Positions 9,026 to 17,772 of a DNA stretch of 64,000 bases are shown here, piece by piece. The position numbers and the translations under genes are program-made. Each line of letters starts with the position of its first letter. The stretch's first letter is position 1. A model generated the notes under the pieces. It was not told the DNA's origin. It made no database searches and saw only the letters and a list, made by a program, of their open reading frames with translations. Source of the stretch: Aquipuribacter hungaricus (GTDB lineage: Bacteria; Actinomycetota; Actinomycetes; Actinomycetales; JBBAYJ01); the NCBI RefSeq assembly GCF_042663885.1, contig NZ_JBHSXV010000001.1; one strand, given 5' to 3'.

Positions 9026-10190
9026 CGGACACGGACGCCTCGGCGGCGGCGACCTGCGCGGCGGTCGCGTCGTCGAGCTCGCGCGTGGCCAGCCAGCCCT
9101 CGGGCAGCGACACCGACCGGGCGGCACCGGCGCGGCCGCGCTGGCCCTCGGCGGCCTCCCCCGGGTACGGGGCGTCCTCCGGCAGGCCGGCGACGACGGT
9201 GTCGATGTCGGCGATGCTGTCGACGAGGGCGAGCGCGACCCGTGCCTCGTGCCCGACCGGGTACCCCTTGAGGTACCAGGACACGTGCTTGCGGATGTCC
9301 CGGCAGGCACGGCCCTCGTCGCCCATGTTCTCCGTGAGCAGGACGGCGTGGCGGCGGAAGGCGGCGAGCACGGTCGCCAGGCCGGGCCGGGTGCGGGCGT
9401 CGCTGCCGGCCAGGGCGGCGGCGATGTCGGCGAAGAGCCACGGCCGGCCCAGGCAGCCGCGCCCCACGACGACCCCGTCGCAGCCGGTGCGCGCGACCAT
9501 GGCGACGGCGTCCTCGGCGGAGAACACGTCGCCGTTGCCGAGCACCGGCACCTCGGCGGGCAGCGCGTCGCGCAGCCGGGCGATGGCGTCCCAGTCGGCG
9601 CTGGGGGCGTACAGCTGCGCCGCGGTGCGCCCGTGCAGCGCCACCCAGGCGGCGCCCTCGTCGACCGCGACGCGCCCGGCGTCGAGGTACGTCAGGTGGT
9701 CCTCGTCGATCCCCTTGCGCATCTTCACCGTGACCGGGACGCCGCCCGGCTCGGCGGCGCGGACCACGGCGCGGACGACGGCGGCGAACAGCTCGGTCTT
9801 CCACGGCAGCGCGGCGCCGCCGCCGCGACGGGTCACCTTGGGCACCGGGCAGCCGAAGTTGAGGTCGACGTGCTCGGCCCGGCCCTCCTCCAGCAGCAGG
9901 GTGACCGCCCGCGCCGCCGTGGCCGGGTCGGTGGCGTACAGCTGGACGCTCTTGACCGGCTCGTCCGGGTGGTGCTCGGTGAGGCGCAGCGACTCCGGGG
10001 TCCGCTCGACGAGCGCCCGGCTGGTGACCATCTCCGACACGTACAGCCCGGCGCCGCCGCCGAGCTCGCGGCACAGCCGCCGGAAGGCCGCGTTGGTGAT
10101 GCCCGCCATGGGCGCGAGGACCACGGGCGCGGCGAGGGTCCGGTCGCCCAGGCGCAGGGGGCGGGTCCGCTCGACGGTCGGGGTGCTCAC
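9018..10190 (-). CDS. dusB: tRNA-dihydrouridine synthase (DusB type)
   Basis: A flavin-dependent enzyme reducing specific uridines in the tRNA D-loop. It is a TIM barrel starting with VVLAPMAGITNAAFR. The catalytic cysteine lies in VDLNFGCPVPK, followed by the FMN-binding GNGDVFSAEDA and GVVVGRGCLGRPW. The 390-residue length includes a helical C-terminal tRNA-binding domain. The start is a GTG (VSTPTVERTR). Its last codons overlap the frameshifted DUF218 gene, with dgt and dnaG further downstream on the same strand. Confidence 0.95.
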   Translation of the reverse strand: MSTPTVERTRPLRLGDRTLAAPVVLAPMAGITNAAFRRLCRELGGGAGLYVSEMVTSRALVERTPESLRLTEHHPDEPVKSVQLYATDPATAARAVTLLLEEGRAEHVDLNFGCPVPKVTRRGGGAALPWKTELFAAVVRAVVRAAEPGGVPVTVKMRKGIDEDHLTYLDAGRVAVDEGAAWVALHGRTAAQLYAPSADWDAIARLRDALPAEVPVLGNGDVFSAEDAVAMVARTGCDGVVVGRGCLGRPWLFADIAAALAGSDARTRPGLATVLAAFRRHAVLLTENMGDEGRACRDIRKHVSWYLKGYPVGHEARVALALVDSIADIDTVVAGLPEDAPYPGEAAEGQRGRAGAARSVSLPEGWLATRELDDATAAQVAAAEASVSGG

Positions 10191-10225
10191 CCGACCACGA
10201 TACGGACCTGCGGGGGCCGCTCCGA

Positions 10226-10993
10226 TCAGCGAGGCGCCATCCGGATGGCGCCGTCCAGGCGGATGGTCTCGCCGTTGAGCAGGCCGTTGGCCACGATGTG
10301 CGCGACCAGGTCGGCGTACTCCTCGGGCCGGCCCAGGCGGGCCGGGTGCGGGACCTGCGTGCCGAGCGACTCGCGAGCCGCCTCGGGCAGGCCGGCGAGC
10401 ATCGGCGTGTCCATGATCCCGGGGGCGACGGTCATGACCCGGACGGCGTGCTCGGCGAGGTCACGGGCCACGGGCAGCGTCATCGCCGCCACCCCGCCCT
10501 TGGACGCGCTGTACGCCGCCTGGCCGACCTGCCCGTCGAACGCCGCGACGGACGCCGTGCCGACCAGCACGCCCCTGTCGCCGTCGACGGGCTCGTTGCC
10601 GGCCATCTGCGCGGCTGCGAGGCGGAACAGGTTGAAGGTGCCGACGAGGTTGACCATGACGACCTGGACGAAGCCCTCCAGCGGGGCCACGCCGCGCTTC
10701 CCGTAGGTCTTGGTCGGCGGGGCGATGCCGGCGCAGGCGACCGCCACACGGAGCGGCCCCCGGTCGGCGGCGACGGCGACCGCCGCGGCCAGCTGCTCCT
10801 CGTCGGTGACGTCGGCCGGTGCTGCGACGACGTCACCGAGCTCCGCGAGCCCGGCGACGGCCGCGTCGAGCCGCTCGCCGGGCAGGTCGACGAGCACCAC
10901 CCGCGCGCCGTCGGCGGCGAAGCGGCGTGCGGTGGCGTGCCCCAGCCCGGAGGCGGCGCCGGTGACCATGACTGCGCTGTCGGTGATCCTCAC
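10226..10993 (-). CDS. Short-chain dehydrogenase, 3-hydroxyacyl-CoA dehydrogenase-like
   Basis: A 255-residue SDR with the cofactor motif TGAASGLG near the N-terminus, D at the end of strand 2 (VVLVDLPGE) favouring NAD, CAG for the NNAG element, and the active site SV..Y-SASK (YSASKGG). The insertion PPTKTYGKRGVAPLEGF and the ending LLNGETIRLDGAIRMAPR resemble type-II 3-hydroxyacyl-CoA dehydrogenases of fatty-acid degradation. I chose the GTG at 10993 because AGGG lies eight bases upstream. A GTG three codons earlier is possible. It is divergent from the next SDR. Confidence 0.85.
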   Translation of the reverse strand: MRITDSAVMVTGAASGLGHATARRFAADGARVVLVDLPGERLDAAVAGLAELGDVVAAPADVTDEEQLAAAVAVAADRGPLRVAVACAGIAPPTKTYGKRGVAPLEGFVQVVMVNLVGTFNLFRLAAAQMAGNEPVDGDRGVLVGTASVAAFDGQVGQAAYSASKGGVAAMTLPVARDLAEHAVRVMTVAPGIMDTPMLAGLPEAARESLGTQVPHPARLGRPEEYADLVAHIVANGLLNGETIRLDGAIRMAPR

Positions 10994-11073
10994 GGCGAGC
11001 ACCCTAGGACGGCGAGCACCGCAGGACGGGGGCCACCCGGCGCGTCGGCCGCGACCCTGCGAGGCTCTGCGGC

Positions 11074-11958
11074 ATGGACATGCGTGGACGGACCGTGGTC
11101 GTCACCGGGGCCACCAACGGGCTCGGGCTCGCCTCGGCCGTGGCGCTGGGGAAGGCGGGCGCGCACCTGGTGCTGGCCGGCCGGGACGAGGGCCGCGGTG
11201 CCGCAGCCCTGGCGACCGTGCGCGAGCAGGCGCCGGGCGTCGTCGCCCGGACGGTGGCCCTCGACCTCGCCGACCTGTCGTCGGTGCGGCGCTGCGCCGA
11301 GGAGCTGCGCGGCGAGCTCTCGTCGCTGGACGTCCTCATGAACAACGCCGGCGTGATGATGCCGCCGCAGCGGCGGGAGACCGTCGACGGCTTCGAGCTG
11401 CAGATGGGCACCAACCACCTGGGGCACGCCGCGCTCACCCTGCTGCTGCTGCCGCTGCTGACGGCCACGCCGGGCAGCCGGGTCGTCACCGTGTCGAGCC
11501 TGGCAGCGCGGGGCGGCACGATCGACCTCGACGACCTGCAGGCCGAGCGGTCCTACTCCCCCTCGCCGCGCTACGGCGCCTCCAAGCTGGCCAACCTGCT
11601 GTTCACCCTGGAGCTGCAGCGGCGCCTCGTCGTGGCGCAGGCCCCGACGATCGCGGTCGCGGCCCACCCGGGCATCAGCGCGACCGGCCTGGTGCAGACC
11701 ATGGAGCTCGGCCGGGTGTTCGAGCGCCTGTCGTCGGTGCTGTCCCAGAGCGCCGAGGTCGGTGCCCGGCCGCAGCTGCACGCCGCCACCGCCGACGGCG
11801 TCCGGGGCGGGGACTACTACGGCCCGCGCGGGATCGCCGAGGTCCGCGGCCGGAAGGTGACCCGGGCGACCATGCCCCCGAAGGCCCTGGACACCACCAC
11901 GGCCGCCCGGCTGTGGTCGCTCTCGGAGGAGCTGACCGGGGTGACGTCGCCGGTGTGA
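11074..11958 (+). CDS. Short-chain dehydrogenase, retinol-dehydrogenase-like
   Basis: An NAD(P)-dependent oxidoreductase of 294 residues. The motifs are TGATNGLG at about residues 11-18, an R-rich strand-2 end (LAGRDEGRG) suggesting NADP, MNNAGVM, the substrate-loop NHLGHAALTLLL, and the catalytic YGASK. Proteins of this subgroup are annotated as retinol-dehydrogenase or protochlorophyllide-reductase-like in bacteria without a confirmed substrate. It is divergent from the SDR at 10993, with an 80-base gap holding both promoters. OsmC follows 118 bases later on the same strand. Confidence 0.87.
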   Translation: MDMRGRTVVVTGATNGLGLASAVALGKAGAHLVLAGRDEGRGAAALATVREQAPGVVARTVALDLADLSSVRRCAEELRGELSSLDVLMNNAGVMMPPQRRETVDGFELQMGTNHLGHAALTLLLLPLLTATPGSRVVTVSSLAARGGTIDLDDLQAERSYSPSPRYGASKLANLLFTLELQRRLVVAQAPTIAVAAHPGISATGLVQTMELGRVFERLSSVLSQSAEVGARPQLHAATADGVRGGDYYGPRGIAEVRGRKVTRATMPPKALDTTTAARLWSLSEELTGVTSPV

Positions 11959-12076
11959 GGGGCCACCGGGAGGGGCGGTCCTCGGGCGCCGCGGTCCGGA
12001 TGGCGGGAACGGTCCCGTCGCGCGCGACGGACCGGGTGACAGTGGGCCCCCCGCCCCTCCCAGCCCAGGAGCTCCC

Positions 12077-12625
12077 ATGACCGGCACCACCGCTCCCAGC
12101 ACCGACGCCGCCGCACCCGCCGGCCCCGACCCGATCAGCGCCGTCGTCGCCGGCGTCCAGGGCGCCGTCCAGGCCGACCCGGCCAACGCCGCCGCCTCGG
12201 TCCGCGCGCAGGCCGTCTGGCAGGCACCGATCGGCGTCGACGTCCGGATGGGCAGGCACCACGTGACGGTCGACCAGCCGGAGTCCCTCGGCGGGTCCGA
12301 CCAGGGTGCGGGGCCGGTCGAGCTGGCCCTCGGCGCTCTCGTCGCCTGCCAGGTCGCGATCTTCCGCTTCCACGCGGCCAAGGAGGGCCTGACCATCGGC
12401 AGCCTGCGCGTCACCGCCGACGGCGACCTCGACGTGCGGGGCTTCTTCGGCTTCGACGACTCGGTCCGGCCCGGCTTCGCCGGCATCCGCGTCAAGGTCG
12501 AGGTGTCCGGGCCCGAGACCGAGCAGGCCTACCGCGACCTCGCCGCCACCGTCGACGCGCACTGCCCCGTCCTCGACCTGTTCGCCAACCCCACCCCGGT
12601 CGAGACCTCCGTCGTCGTCGGCTGA
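12077..12625 (+). CDS. OsmC-family protein
   Basis: A 182-residue protein of the OsmC/Ohr fold, which contains thiol peroxidases acting on organic hydroperoxides. The two expected cysteines are present: one in LGALVACQVAIF and one in DAHCPVLDLF. The N-terminal 30 residues are Ala/Pro-rich and probably disordered. The start ATG is preceded by AGGAG at a good distance. The more distant OsmC branch is used for general redox proteins, so peroxide substrates are inferred rather than seen. It lies in a plus-strand run with the upstream SDR and the downstream endonuclease V-like gene. Confidence 0.85.
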   Translation: MTGTTAPSTDAAAPAGPDPISAVVAGVQGAVQADPANAAASVRAQAVWQAPIGVDVRMGRHHVTVDQPESLGGSDQGAGPVELALGALVACQVAIFRFHAAKEGLTIGSLRVTADGDLDVRGFFGFDDSVRPGFAGIRVKVEVSGPETEQAYRDLAATVDAHCPVLDLFANPTPVETSVVVG

Positions 12626-12669
12626 CGCCCGGGGGTTGTCCCGGCGTGCCGTCGGGGTAGGGGGCCAGG

Positions 12670-13695
12670 GTGCAGACGTTCCTCCCCTACCCCGACGACC
12701 GGGCCAGCGCGGCCGTGCTCGACGACAAGCGGCTCGGCAAGCAGCGCGTGGAGACCCTGCAGATCCTCCGGGCGCTGACCTGGCACACGTACGGCTGGCG
12801 CAACCACCCGGCGGTGCGGATGTGGCGGGGCTTCGTCCCGGCGCTCGTCGCCTACGGCGCGGCGGTCTGCGACGAGTGGGTGTCCCGGGGCCGGGCCGAC
12901 GCGGTCAAGCCGGTCCTGCTCGAGTTCACCGGCGGGGTAGAGCCGTCGTGGGACCTGCTGCACGAGGCCGGCCAGCGCCCGCCGTGGCTCGGGCTGGAGG
13001 CGCTGCACGTCTCGCACCAGTCGGCGCTCGTGCGCAAGGAGCCCGAGCACTACCGGCAGTTCTTCCCCGACGTCCCCGACGACCTGCCGTACCTGTGGCC
13101 GCCGTCGGCGTTCCCGCGCTGGCCGCTGCGCCGGGGTCACCCCGACGCCCTGCCCGTGCAGGCCGCGGTCGAGCTGCTCGGGCTCGAGGAGCTGTCGGCC
13201 GGGCAGCGCACGGCCCTCGACGAGCTCCTCGCCGGCCGCTCGGCGGAGCTCGCCTCCTCCGACCGGGACGAGCTCACCGCCACCGGCCTCGTCGCCGGCA
13301 TGGCGACACCGGGCTCGACGCTGTGGCTCGTCCCCGGCGAGGAGCCGCCGGTGCCCGGCCTGGCGCCTCCGATGCCGGAGACACCGCTCGAAGGCAGCGC
13401 CGTGTCGCCCTCCATCGCCCGCCCGCCGCAGCCGGAGGACGTCGAGCGGGTCGCCGCCGAGGTCGCGGCCGCCGCCGCCGAGCCGGAGTTCCGCTTCCTG
13501 CGCCTGTCGCAGCTGGACCGGGGCATGCCGCGGGACCGGGTCGGGCTCGCCGTCGTGGACCCCGGCGTCGAGGGGGCGCCCGACCTGGGCCTGCCGACGC
13601 TCCGGCTGCACCAGCTGCCGCCCGAGCCGGAGCCCGAGGCGCCGCCGCGCCGGAGGCGCGCCCCCAAGCGCCCCGGCGACCGCAGCACCCCCTGA
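12670..13695 (+). CDS. Pyrimidine-dimer DNA glycosylase-like protein (MSMEG_6728 type)
   Basis: The N-terminal 140 residues match the T4 endonuclease V-like family: VQTFLPYPD, then LDDKRLGKQRVETLQILRAL, and WRNHPAVRMW. In T4 the N-terminal residue attacks damaged DNA, and here the start is a GTG giving MQTFLP. The remaining 200 residues are not part of the phage enzyme. They are Pro/Glu/Ala-rich with a predicted helix around EDVERVAAEVAAAAAEPEF and a basic end (RRRRAPKR). Actinobacterial members of this type are usually annotated only by family. A role in repair is an inference. Confidence 0.75.
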   Translation: MQTFLPYPDDRASAAVLDDKRLGKQRVETLQILRALTWHTYGWRNHPAVRMWRGFVPALVAYGAAVCDEWVSRGRADAVKPVLLEFTGGVEPSWDLLHEAGQRPPWLGLEALHVSHQSALVRKEPEHYRQFFPDVPDDLPYLWPPSAFPRWPLRRGHPDALPVQAAVELLGLEELSAGQRTALDELLAGRSAELASSDRDELTATGLVAGMATPGSTLWLVPGEEPPVPGLAPPMPETPLEGSAVSPSIARPPQPEDVERVAAEVAAAAAEPEFRFLRLSQLDRGMPRDRVGLAVVDPGVEGAPDLGLPTLRLHQLPPEPEPEAPPRRRRAPKRPGDRSTP

Positions 13696-13786
13696 GGACG
13701 GCGCCGATTCTCCGACTCCTGGGACAGAGCGGGCGTCGCCTTCTAGCGTCGCAGTGCACACGAGACCCCCACCCGCAGGAGACCTG

Positions 13787-14212
13787 ATGAAGTTCACCCG
13801 TCCGCTCACGGCCGTCGCTCTCGGACTCGCACTGGCGGTCGCCGGTGCCGCTGCCCCGGCATCCGCCGACCACTACTCCATCAGTGACGGCACGACGTGC
13901 TACGGCGGCGAGATCGCCACCCGCACCTTTCTCACCGGTCTGGTGACGACGGACGTCACACCGCTCAAGACCCGGAAGGACGGCAGCGTGACGTACAGCT
14001 GCGTCTTCACCGGGCTCCCCGCCCAGAACGTCGACGACAACGGCACCGTGCAGTGGGAGCGGCCCACCAGGGCCACCCGTGAGGTCCTCGGCGACAGCTG
14101 CGCGATCCTCGTCGACCCCACGACCGAGGAGATCCGCTTCGGCACGGCCACGCACAAGTTCACACCGGGCGGCACTCTCAAGCTCGACTGCGTCATCCCG
14201 CCCGCCGTCTGA
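13787..14212 (+). CDS. Small secreted protein of unknown function
   Basis: A 141-residue protein with a clear Sec signal peptide (basic MKFTRP, hydrophobic LTAVALGLALAVAGAA, cleavage near ASA-DH). The mature part of about 115 residues has four cysteines (TTCYGG, YSCVFTG, DSCAILV, LDCVIPP), which suggests two disulfides in a beta-rich fold. The ATG at 13787 was chosen because AGGAG lies seven bases upstream. The frame extends further upstream but adds only unlikely sequence. A perfect bidirectional terminator follows. No family was recognised. Confidence 0.75.
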   Translation: MKFTRPLTAVALGLALAVAGAAAPASADHYSISDGTTCYGGEIATRTFLTGLVTTDVTPLKTRKDGSVTYSCVFTGLPAQNVDDNGTVQWERPTRATREVLGDSCAILVDPTTEEIRFGTATHKFTPGGTLKLDCVIPPAV

Positions 14213-14229
14213 CAGGTCGACCGACGGCA

Positions 14230-14260
14230 GAGCCCCCGCGCCGTCACGGCGCGGGGGCTC
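14230..14260. terminator. Bidirectional terminator between the secreted protein and glyS
   Basis: Fourteen-base perfect arms GAGCCCCCGCGCCG and CGGCGCGGGGGCTC around the 3-base loop TCA. It lies between the convergent ends of the plus-strand secreted protein and the minus-strand glyS, so it can stop both. Confidence 0.8.
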
Positions 14261-14284
14261 CGCCTGGGTATCGGCCGTGGTGGC

Positions 14285-15676
14285 TCAGCAGCCCAGCAGG
14301 CGCGCGGCCAACCACCCCTCGACGGCGTCGAGCCCGACCCGCTCCTGGGTCATGGTGTCGCGCTCGCGGATGGTCACCGCCTGGTCCTCGAGGGTGTCGA
14401 AGTCGACCGTGACGCAGAACGGCGTGCCGATCTCGTCCTGTCGGCGGTAGCGGCGGCCGATCGCGCCGGCGTCGTCGAAGTCGACGTTCCAGCTCTTCCG
14501 CAGCTGCGCCGCGAGGTCCTTGGCCTTGGGCGACAGGTCGGTGTTGCGCGACAGCGGGAGCACCGCCACCTTGACCGGGGCGAGCCGCCGGTCGAGCTTG
14601 AGCACGAGCCGCTTGTCGACCCCGCCCTTGGCGTTGGGCGCCTCGTCCTCGGTGTAGGCCTCGAGCAGGAACGCCATCATCGGACGGCCGACCCCGGCGG
14701 CGGGCTCGATGACGTACGGCACCCAGCGCTCCTCCGTGGTCTGGTCGAAGAAGGACAGGTCCTGGCCGGAGTGCTCCGAGTGGGTCTTGAGGTCGAAGTC
14801 CGTCCGGTTGGCAACGCCCTCGAGCTCGCCCCACTCGCTGCCCTGGAACTTGAACCGGTACTCGATGTCGACGGTCCGCTTGGAGTAGTGCGAGAGCTTC
14901 TCCTGCGGGTGCTCGAAGTGGCGCAGGTTGTCCCGGTCGATGCCGAGGTCGACGTACCAGTCGGTGCGGTGGTCGATCCAGTACTGGTGCCACTCCTCGT
15001 CGGTGCCGGGCGCGACGAAGAACTCCATCTCCATCTGCTCGAACTCGCGGGTGCGGAAGATGAAGTTGCCGGGGGTGATCTCGTTGCGGAAGCTCTTGCC
15101 GATCTGGCCGATGCCGAACGGCGGCTTCTTCCGTGCCGAGCCCATGACGTTGGCGAAGTTGACGAAGATCCCCTGCGCCGTCTCCGGGCGCAGGTAGTGC
15201 AGGCCGGTCTCGTCCTCCACGGGGCCCAGGTGGGTCTTGAGCAGGCCGTTGAAGTCGCGCGGCTCGGTCCACGCGCCGCGGGTGCCGCAGTTGGCGCAGA
15301 CGATGTCGGCGAGGCCGTTCTCGGGGCTGCGGCCCTTCTTCTCCTCGAACTCCTCGACGAGCTGGTCGGCGCGGTAGCGCTTGTGGCAGCTGGTGCACTC
15401 CGTCAGCGGGTCGCTGAACGCGCCCACGTGCCCGGAGGCGACCCAGACCTGCCGGGGCAGGATGACCGAGGAGTCCAGGCCCACGACGTCCTCGCGGCCG
15501 GTGACCATGTAGCGCCACCACTGGCGCTTGATGTTCTCCTTGAGCTCGACGCCGAGGGGGCCGTAGTCCCAGGCGGAGCGCGTGCCGCCGTAGATCTCGC
15601 CGCTGGGGTACACGAACCCGCGGCGCTTGCTGAGGCTGACGACGTCGTCGATGCGGTTGGGTGCCTTGCTTGCCAT
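14285..15676 (-). CDS. glyS: Glycyl-tRNA synthetase (class II, dimeric type)
   Basis: Charges tRNA-Gly. At 463 residues it is the single-chain bacterial/eukaryote-like form. Class II motifs can be followed: FVYPSGEIYGG and GPLGVELKENIKRQWW (motif 1 area), FRNEITPGNFIFRTREFEQMEMEFF (motif 2, split by residues) and the motif 3 arginine in the IGRRYRRQDEIG region. The C-terminal anticodon-binding domain starts near KVAVLPLSRN. Four cysteines in CTSCHKR and CANCGTRG form a probable zinc knuckle. The ATG start has GGAG eight bases upstream. From memory, in mycobacteria it neighbours smtB-zur, as it nearly does here. Confidence 0.96.
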   Translation of the reverse strand: MASKAPNRIDDVVSLSKRRGFVYPSGEIYGGTRSAWDYGPLGVELKENIKRQWWRYMVTGREDVVGLDSSVILPRQVWVASGHVGAFSDPLTECTSCHKRYRADQLVEEFEEKKGRSPENGLADIVCANCGTRGAWTEPRDFNGLLKTHLGPVEDETGLHYLRPETAQGIFVNFANVMGSARKKPPFGIGQIGKSFRNEITPGNFIFRTREFEQMEMEFFVAPGTDEEWHQYWIDHRTDWYVDLGIDRDNLRHFEHPQEKLSHYSKRTVDIEYRFKFQGSEWGELEGVANRTDFDLKTHSEHSGQDLSFFDQTTEERWVPYVIEPAAGVGRPMMAFLLEAYTEDEAPNAKGGVDKRLVLKLDRRLAPVKVAVLPLSRNTDLSPKAKDLAAQLRKSWNVDFDDAGAIGRRYRRQDEIGTPFCVTVDFDTLEDQAVTIRERDTMTQERVGLDAVEGWLAARLLGC

Positions 15677-15727
15677 GTCGGTTCTCCGTCCGGCTGGGGT
15701 GTCGGCGAGCCCCGCAAGGCTAGGGCG

Positions 15728-17263
15728 TCAGGAGGGGACGTCGAGGACGAGAGACGGGTCCACCCGCGCCTCGACCTCCCGCCGCAGCCGCCGCCAGCCC
15801 AGGAACGACCCGTCGAGCAGCAGCACCGACGCGCCGTCCCGGCCGACCAGCCGCAGCGCGTCCGGCTCGCGCAGCACCGCCGCGACGTCCTCCCAACGGA
15901 CCGTCGTGACGTCCTCGCCCAGCCGGAGGGTGACGCCGTCCGCCCCGCAGGTCACCGACGCCGAGGGGGGCAGCGGCACCCGGGCACCCGGGAGCAGGCC
16001 GGCGAGCGGGTTGCCGCGGTGGCGCCGCCCGGTGACCGGCGGCTCGTCGTGCCGGCAGACCCTGACGTCGTCCAGCCCCGGGTCGAGCTCGTCCTGCATG
16101 AGCACCTGCAGCGTCGGCCACGCCTCTCCGACGACCGTGCCCACCCGCGCCGCGACGAGGGCCTCGGCGTCGTCCAGCCGCTCCGCGACGGTCCGTGCCG
16201 TTGACCCGACGAGGAGGCCGACGGCGTGCTCGGCGGCCACCTCCAGGTGGTCCTGCATGTGCTCCCAGACGACCCGGGACATCCGGCGGTCGAGCTCGAG
16301 GTCGTCGGGACGGCCGCCGGTGCCGCGCAGGCGACGGACCTCGGCGACGAGCAGGCCGGCGACCTCGACCTGGTCCGCGGGGGCGCAGACGGCGTAGACG
16401 GTCACCTCGCTGGTCCGCGGGCTGACGGGCAGGACGTCCATGCCCACCTCGTAGGCCAGGGCGCGGTCGTGCCGGACGGCGTCCTCGGCGGCCACGGCGA
16501 GCAGCCGCCCGACGGCCAGGTCGAGGCCCTGCTCGGACGGCAGCAGCAGGCTGACCGCGGTGCTCCCGGTGTCGCCCACCCACGTCGGCCCGTCCGAGCC
16601 CCGGACCGCTGCCACGGCCGGCAGCGGCCAGGCGGGACCGTCACCGAGCGGCGCCGACAGGTCCGGGGTGATGTCCGCGGTGCTGGCGAGCGCGGCCGCG
16701 GACCGGACGAAGCGCCCGGCGACCCAGTCGCGGACCCTCGCGACGTCGGCGCCCCCCAGCCCGGTCTCGTCGGTCCACAGCCGGCCGGGACCGGTGACCC
16801 CGAAGCGGTGGAAGGCGGACGCGACCACGGGCGGCAGGGAGCGGCCGACCGCTTCGTGGCCGAGGACCCGTCGCTCCAGGTCGAGCGCGCCGGTCGGCAG
16901 GTCGGCGAGCAGCGACCACACGTCCTCGACGAAGCGGGTGACCTCCTCGGCCGGGCCGGAGGCCTCGAAGCCGGTGGTCCACGCCCCGGTGTGGCCGCCC
17001 ACGTCGATGTGCCGCCGCCCCGCCGCCCGCATGACCAGGTGCTCGACGAGGTGCGTGAGGCCGCGGTCCGGCATCGCCTCGTCGACCATGCCCACCCGGA
17101 ACACCAGGCGTGCCCGGACCGGGCCGGGCGCCGGCACGACGACGTGGGGGACGCCATGACGCACGTGGACGGTGGCCTCGGTGACGACCGGGCCGTCGTG
17201 CGACGGGGCGACGGGGACCGCTGTGTCGACGCCCGGGGCGGGGAGGGTGGTGTCGGTGCTCAC
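15728..17263 (-). CDS. M16-like zinc metallopeptidase with unusual C-terminal half
   Basis: A 511-residue protein. The inverted zinc motif HxxEH of M16 peptidases is present at residues 71-75 (HLVEH), after a typical strand LVFRVGMVDEAMPDRGLT. The third ligand could be E130 or E137. The inactive second M16 half is recognisable (LLLPSEQGLDLAVGRLLAVAAED) but divergent. The last 90 residues (from about VTLRLGEDVTTVRWEDVAAVL) look like a small PH-like beta domain, which is not usual for the family. The GTG start overlaps nothing. It lies upstream of glyS with a 51-base gap. It could be a peptidase or a non-catalytic relative. No signal peptide is seen. Confidence 0.75.
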   Translation of the reverse strand: MSTDTTLPAPGVDTAVPVAPSHDGPVVTEATVHVRHGVPHVVVPAPGPVRARLVFRVGMVDEAMPDRGLTHLVEHLVMRAAGRRHIDVGGHTGAWTTGFEASGPAEEVTRFVEDVWSLLADLPTGALDLERRVLGHEAVGRSLPPVVASAFHRFGVTGPGRLWTDETGLGGADVARVRDWVAGRFVRSAAALASTADITPDLSAPLGDGPAWPLPAVAAVRGSDGPTWVGDTGSTAVSLLLPSEQGLDLAVGRLLAVAAEDAVRHDRALAYEVGMDVLPVSPRTSEVTVYAVCAPADQVEVAGLLVAEVRRLRGTGGRPDDLELDRRMSRVVWEHMQDHLEVAAEHAVGLLVGSTARTVAERLDDAEALVAARVGTVVGEAWPTLQVLMQDELDPGLDDVRVCRHDEPPVTGRRHRGNPLAGLLPGARVPLPPSASVTCGADGVTLRLGEDVTTVRWEDVAAVLREPDALRLVGRDGASVLLLDGSFLGWRRLRREVEARVDPSLVLDVPS

Positions 17264-17328
17264 CCGAGGAGCATGGCTCCGGGCCGCGCGACCGGGTGGC
17301 GGTTCCGTGCCGGGTCCACCCGGGAGGG

Positions 17329-17694
17329 TCAGGGCAGCGCGTCCCCGAGGTCGAAGGAGTCGGCGTCCGGGGAGCGGTCGGACACCTGCTCGGTGAGCGA
17401 GCCGTCGGGCGCGCTGACGAGCAGCTCCTCGAACGCCGACGGCTCGTCGACCGCGAGGTACATCAGCGGGTGGGCGTGCAGCTTGACCTCGTAGGACCCG
17501 AGCGCCCGCCGGTAGGCGCCGACGTCGCGCCACCGGGTCGACAGGGTCCAGAGGCCGGGGTCGTCCGTGGACCGGGCGACGGTCCCCCAGACGTGGCCGG
17601 GCCGGGCGGCGAGCGCCTCCAGCGCCGTGCGCGCTCGGTCGAGGAACTGGGGCGCCTCGTCGGCGGGGACGCGGTATCGGGTGACGGCCAGCAC
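17329..17694 (-). CDS. Antibiotic-biosynthesis-monooxygenase-like small protein
   Basis: A 121-residue protein of the ferredoxin-like ABM fold: VTRYRVPADEAPQFLDRA at the start, a central RPGHVWGTVARS and LWTLSTRWRDVGAYRRAL, then a buried strand. Such proteins include quinone-forming monooxygenases and heme-degrading relatives. The residues seen do not decide which. The C-terminal 35 residues are acidic and probably disordered. The GTG start at 17694 is the first that keeps the conserved strand. It is divergent from the zinc-binding lipoprotein with a 78-base gap. Confidence 0.7.
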   Translation of the reverse strand: MLAVTRYRVPADEAPQFLDRARTALEALAARPGHVWGTVARSTDDPGLWTLSTRWRDVGAYRRALGSYEVKLHAHPLMYLAVDEPSAFEELLVSAPDGSLTEQVSDRSPDADSFDLGDALP

Positions 17695-17750
17695 GCCGCG
17701 ACGGTAGCCCTCCGGCCTTGCATGCGCTGCGGCGCAGTTGTCCTGGACGC

Positions 17751-17767
17751 GAACGATTATCAGGATG
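17751..17767. promoter_or_regulatory. Candidate Zur-type operator before the zinc transport genes
   Basis: GAACGATTATCAGGATG is a conspicuous AT-rich patch with a pseudo-palindromic core GATTATC, 6 bases before the lipoprotein ATG. Actinobacterial Zur boxes are AT-rich palindromes centred on an ATNAT-like core, and Zur itself is encoded at the end of this gene run. The match is partial. Confidence 0.4.
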
Positions 17768-17772
17768 TCGGT

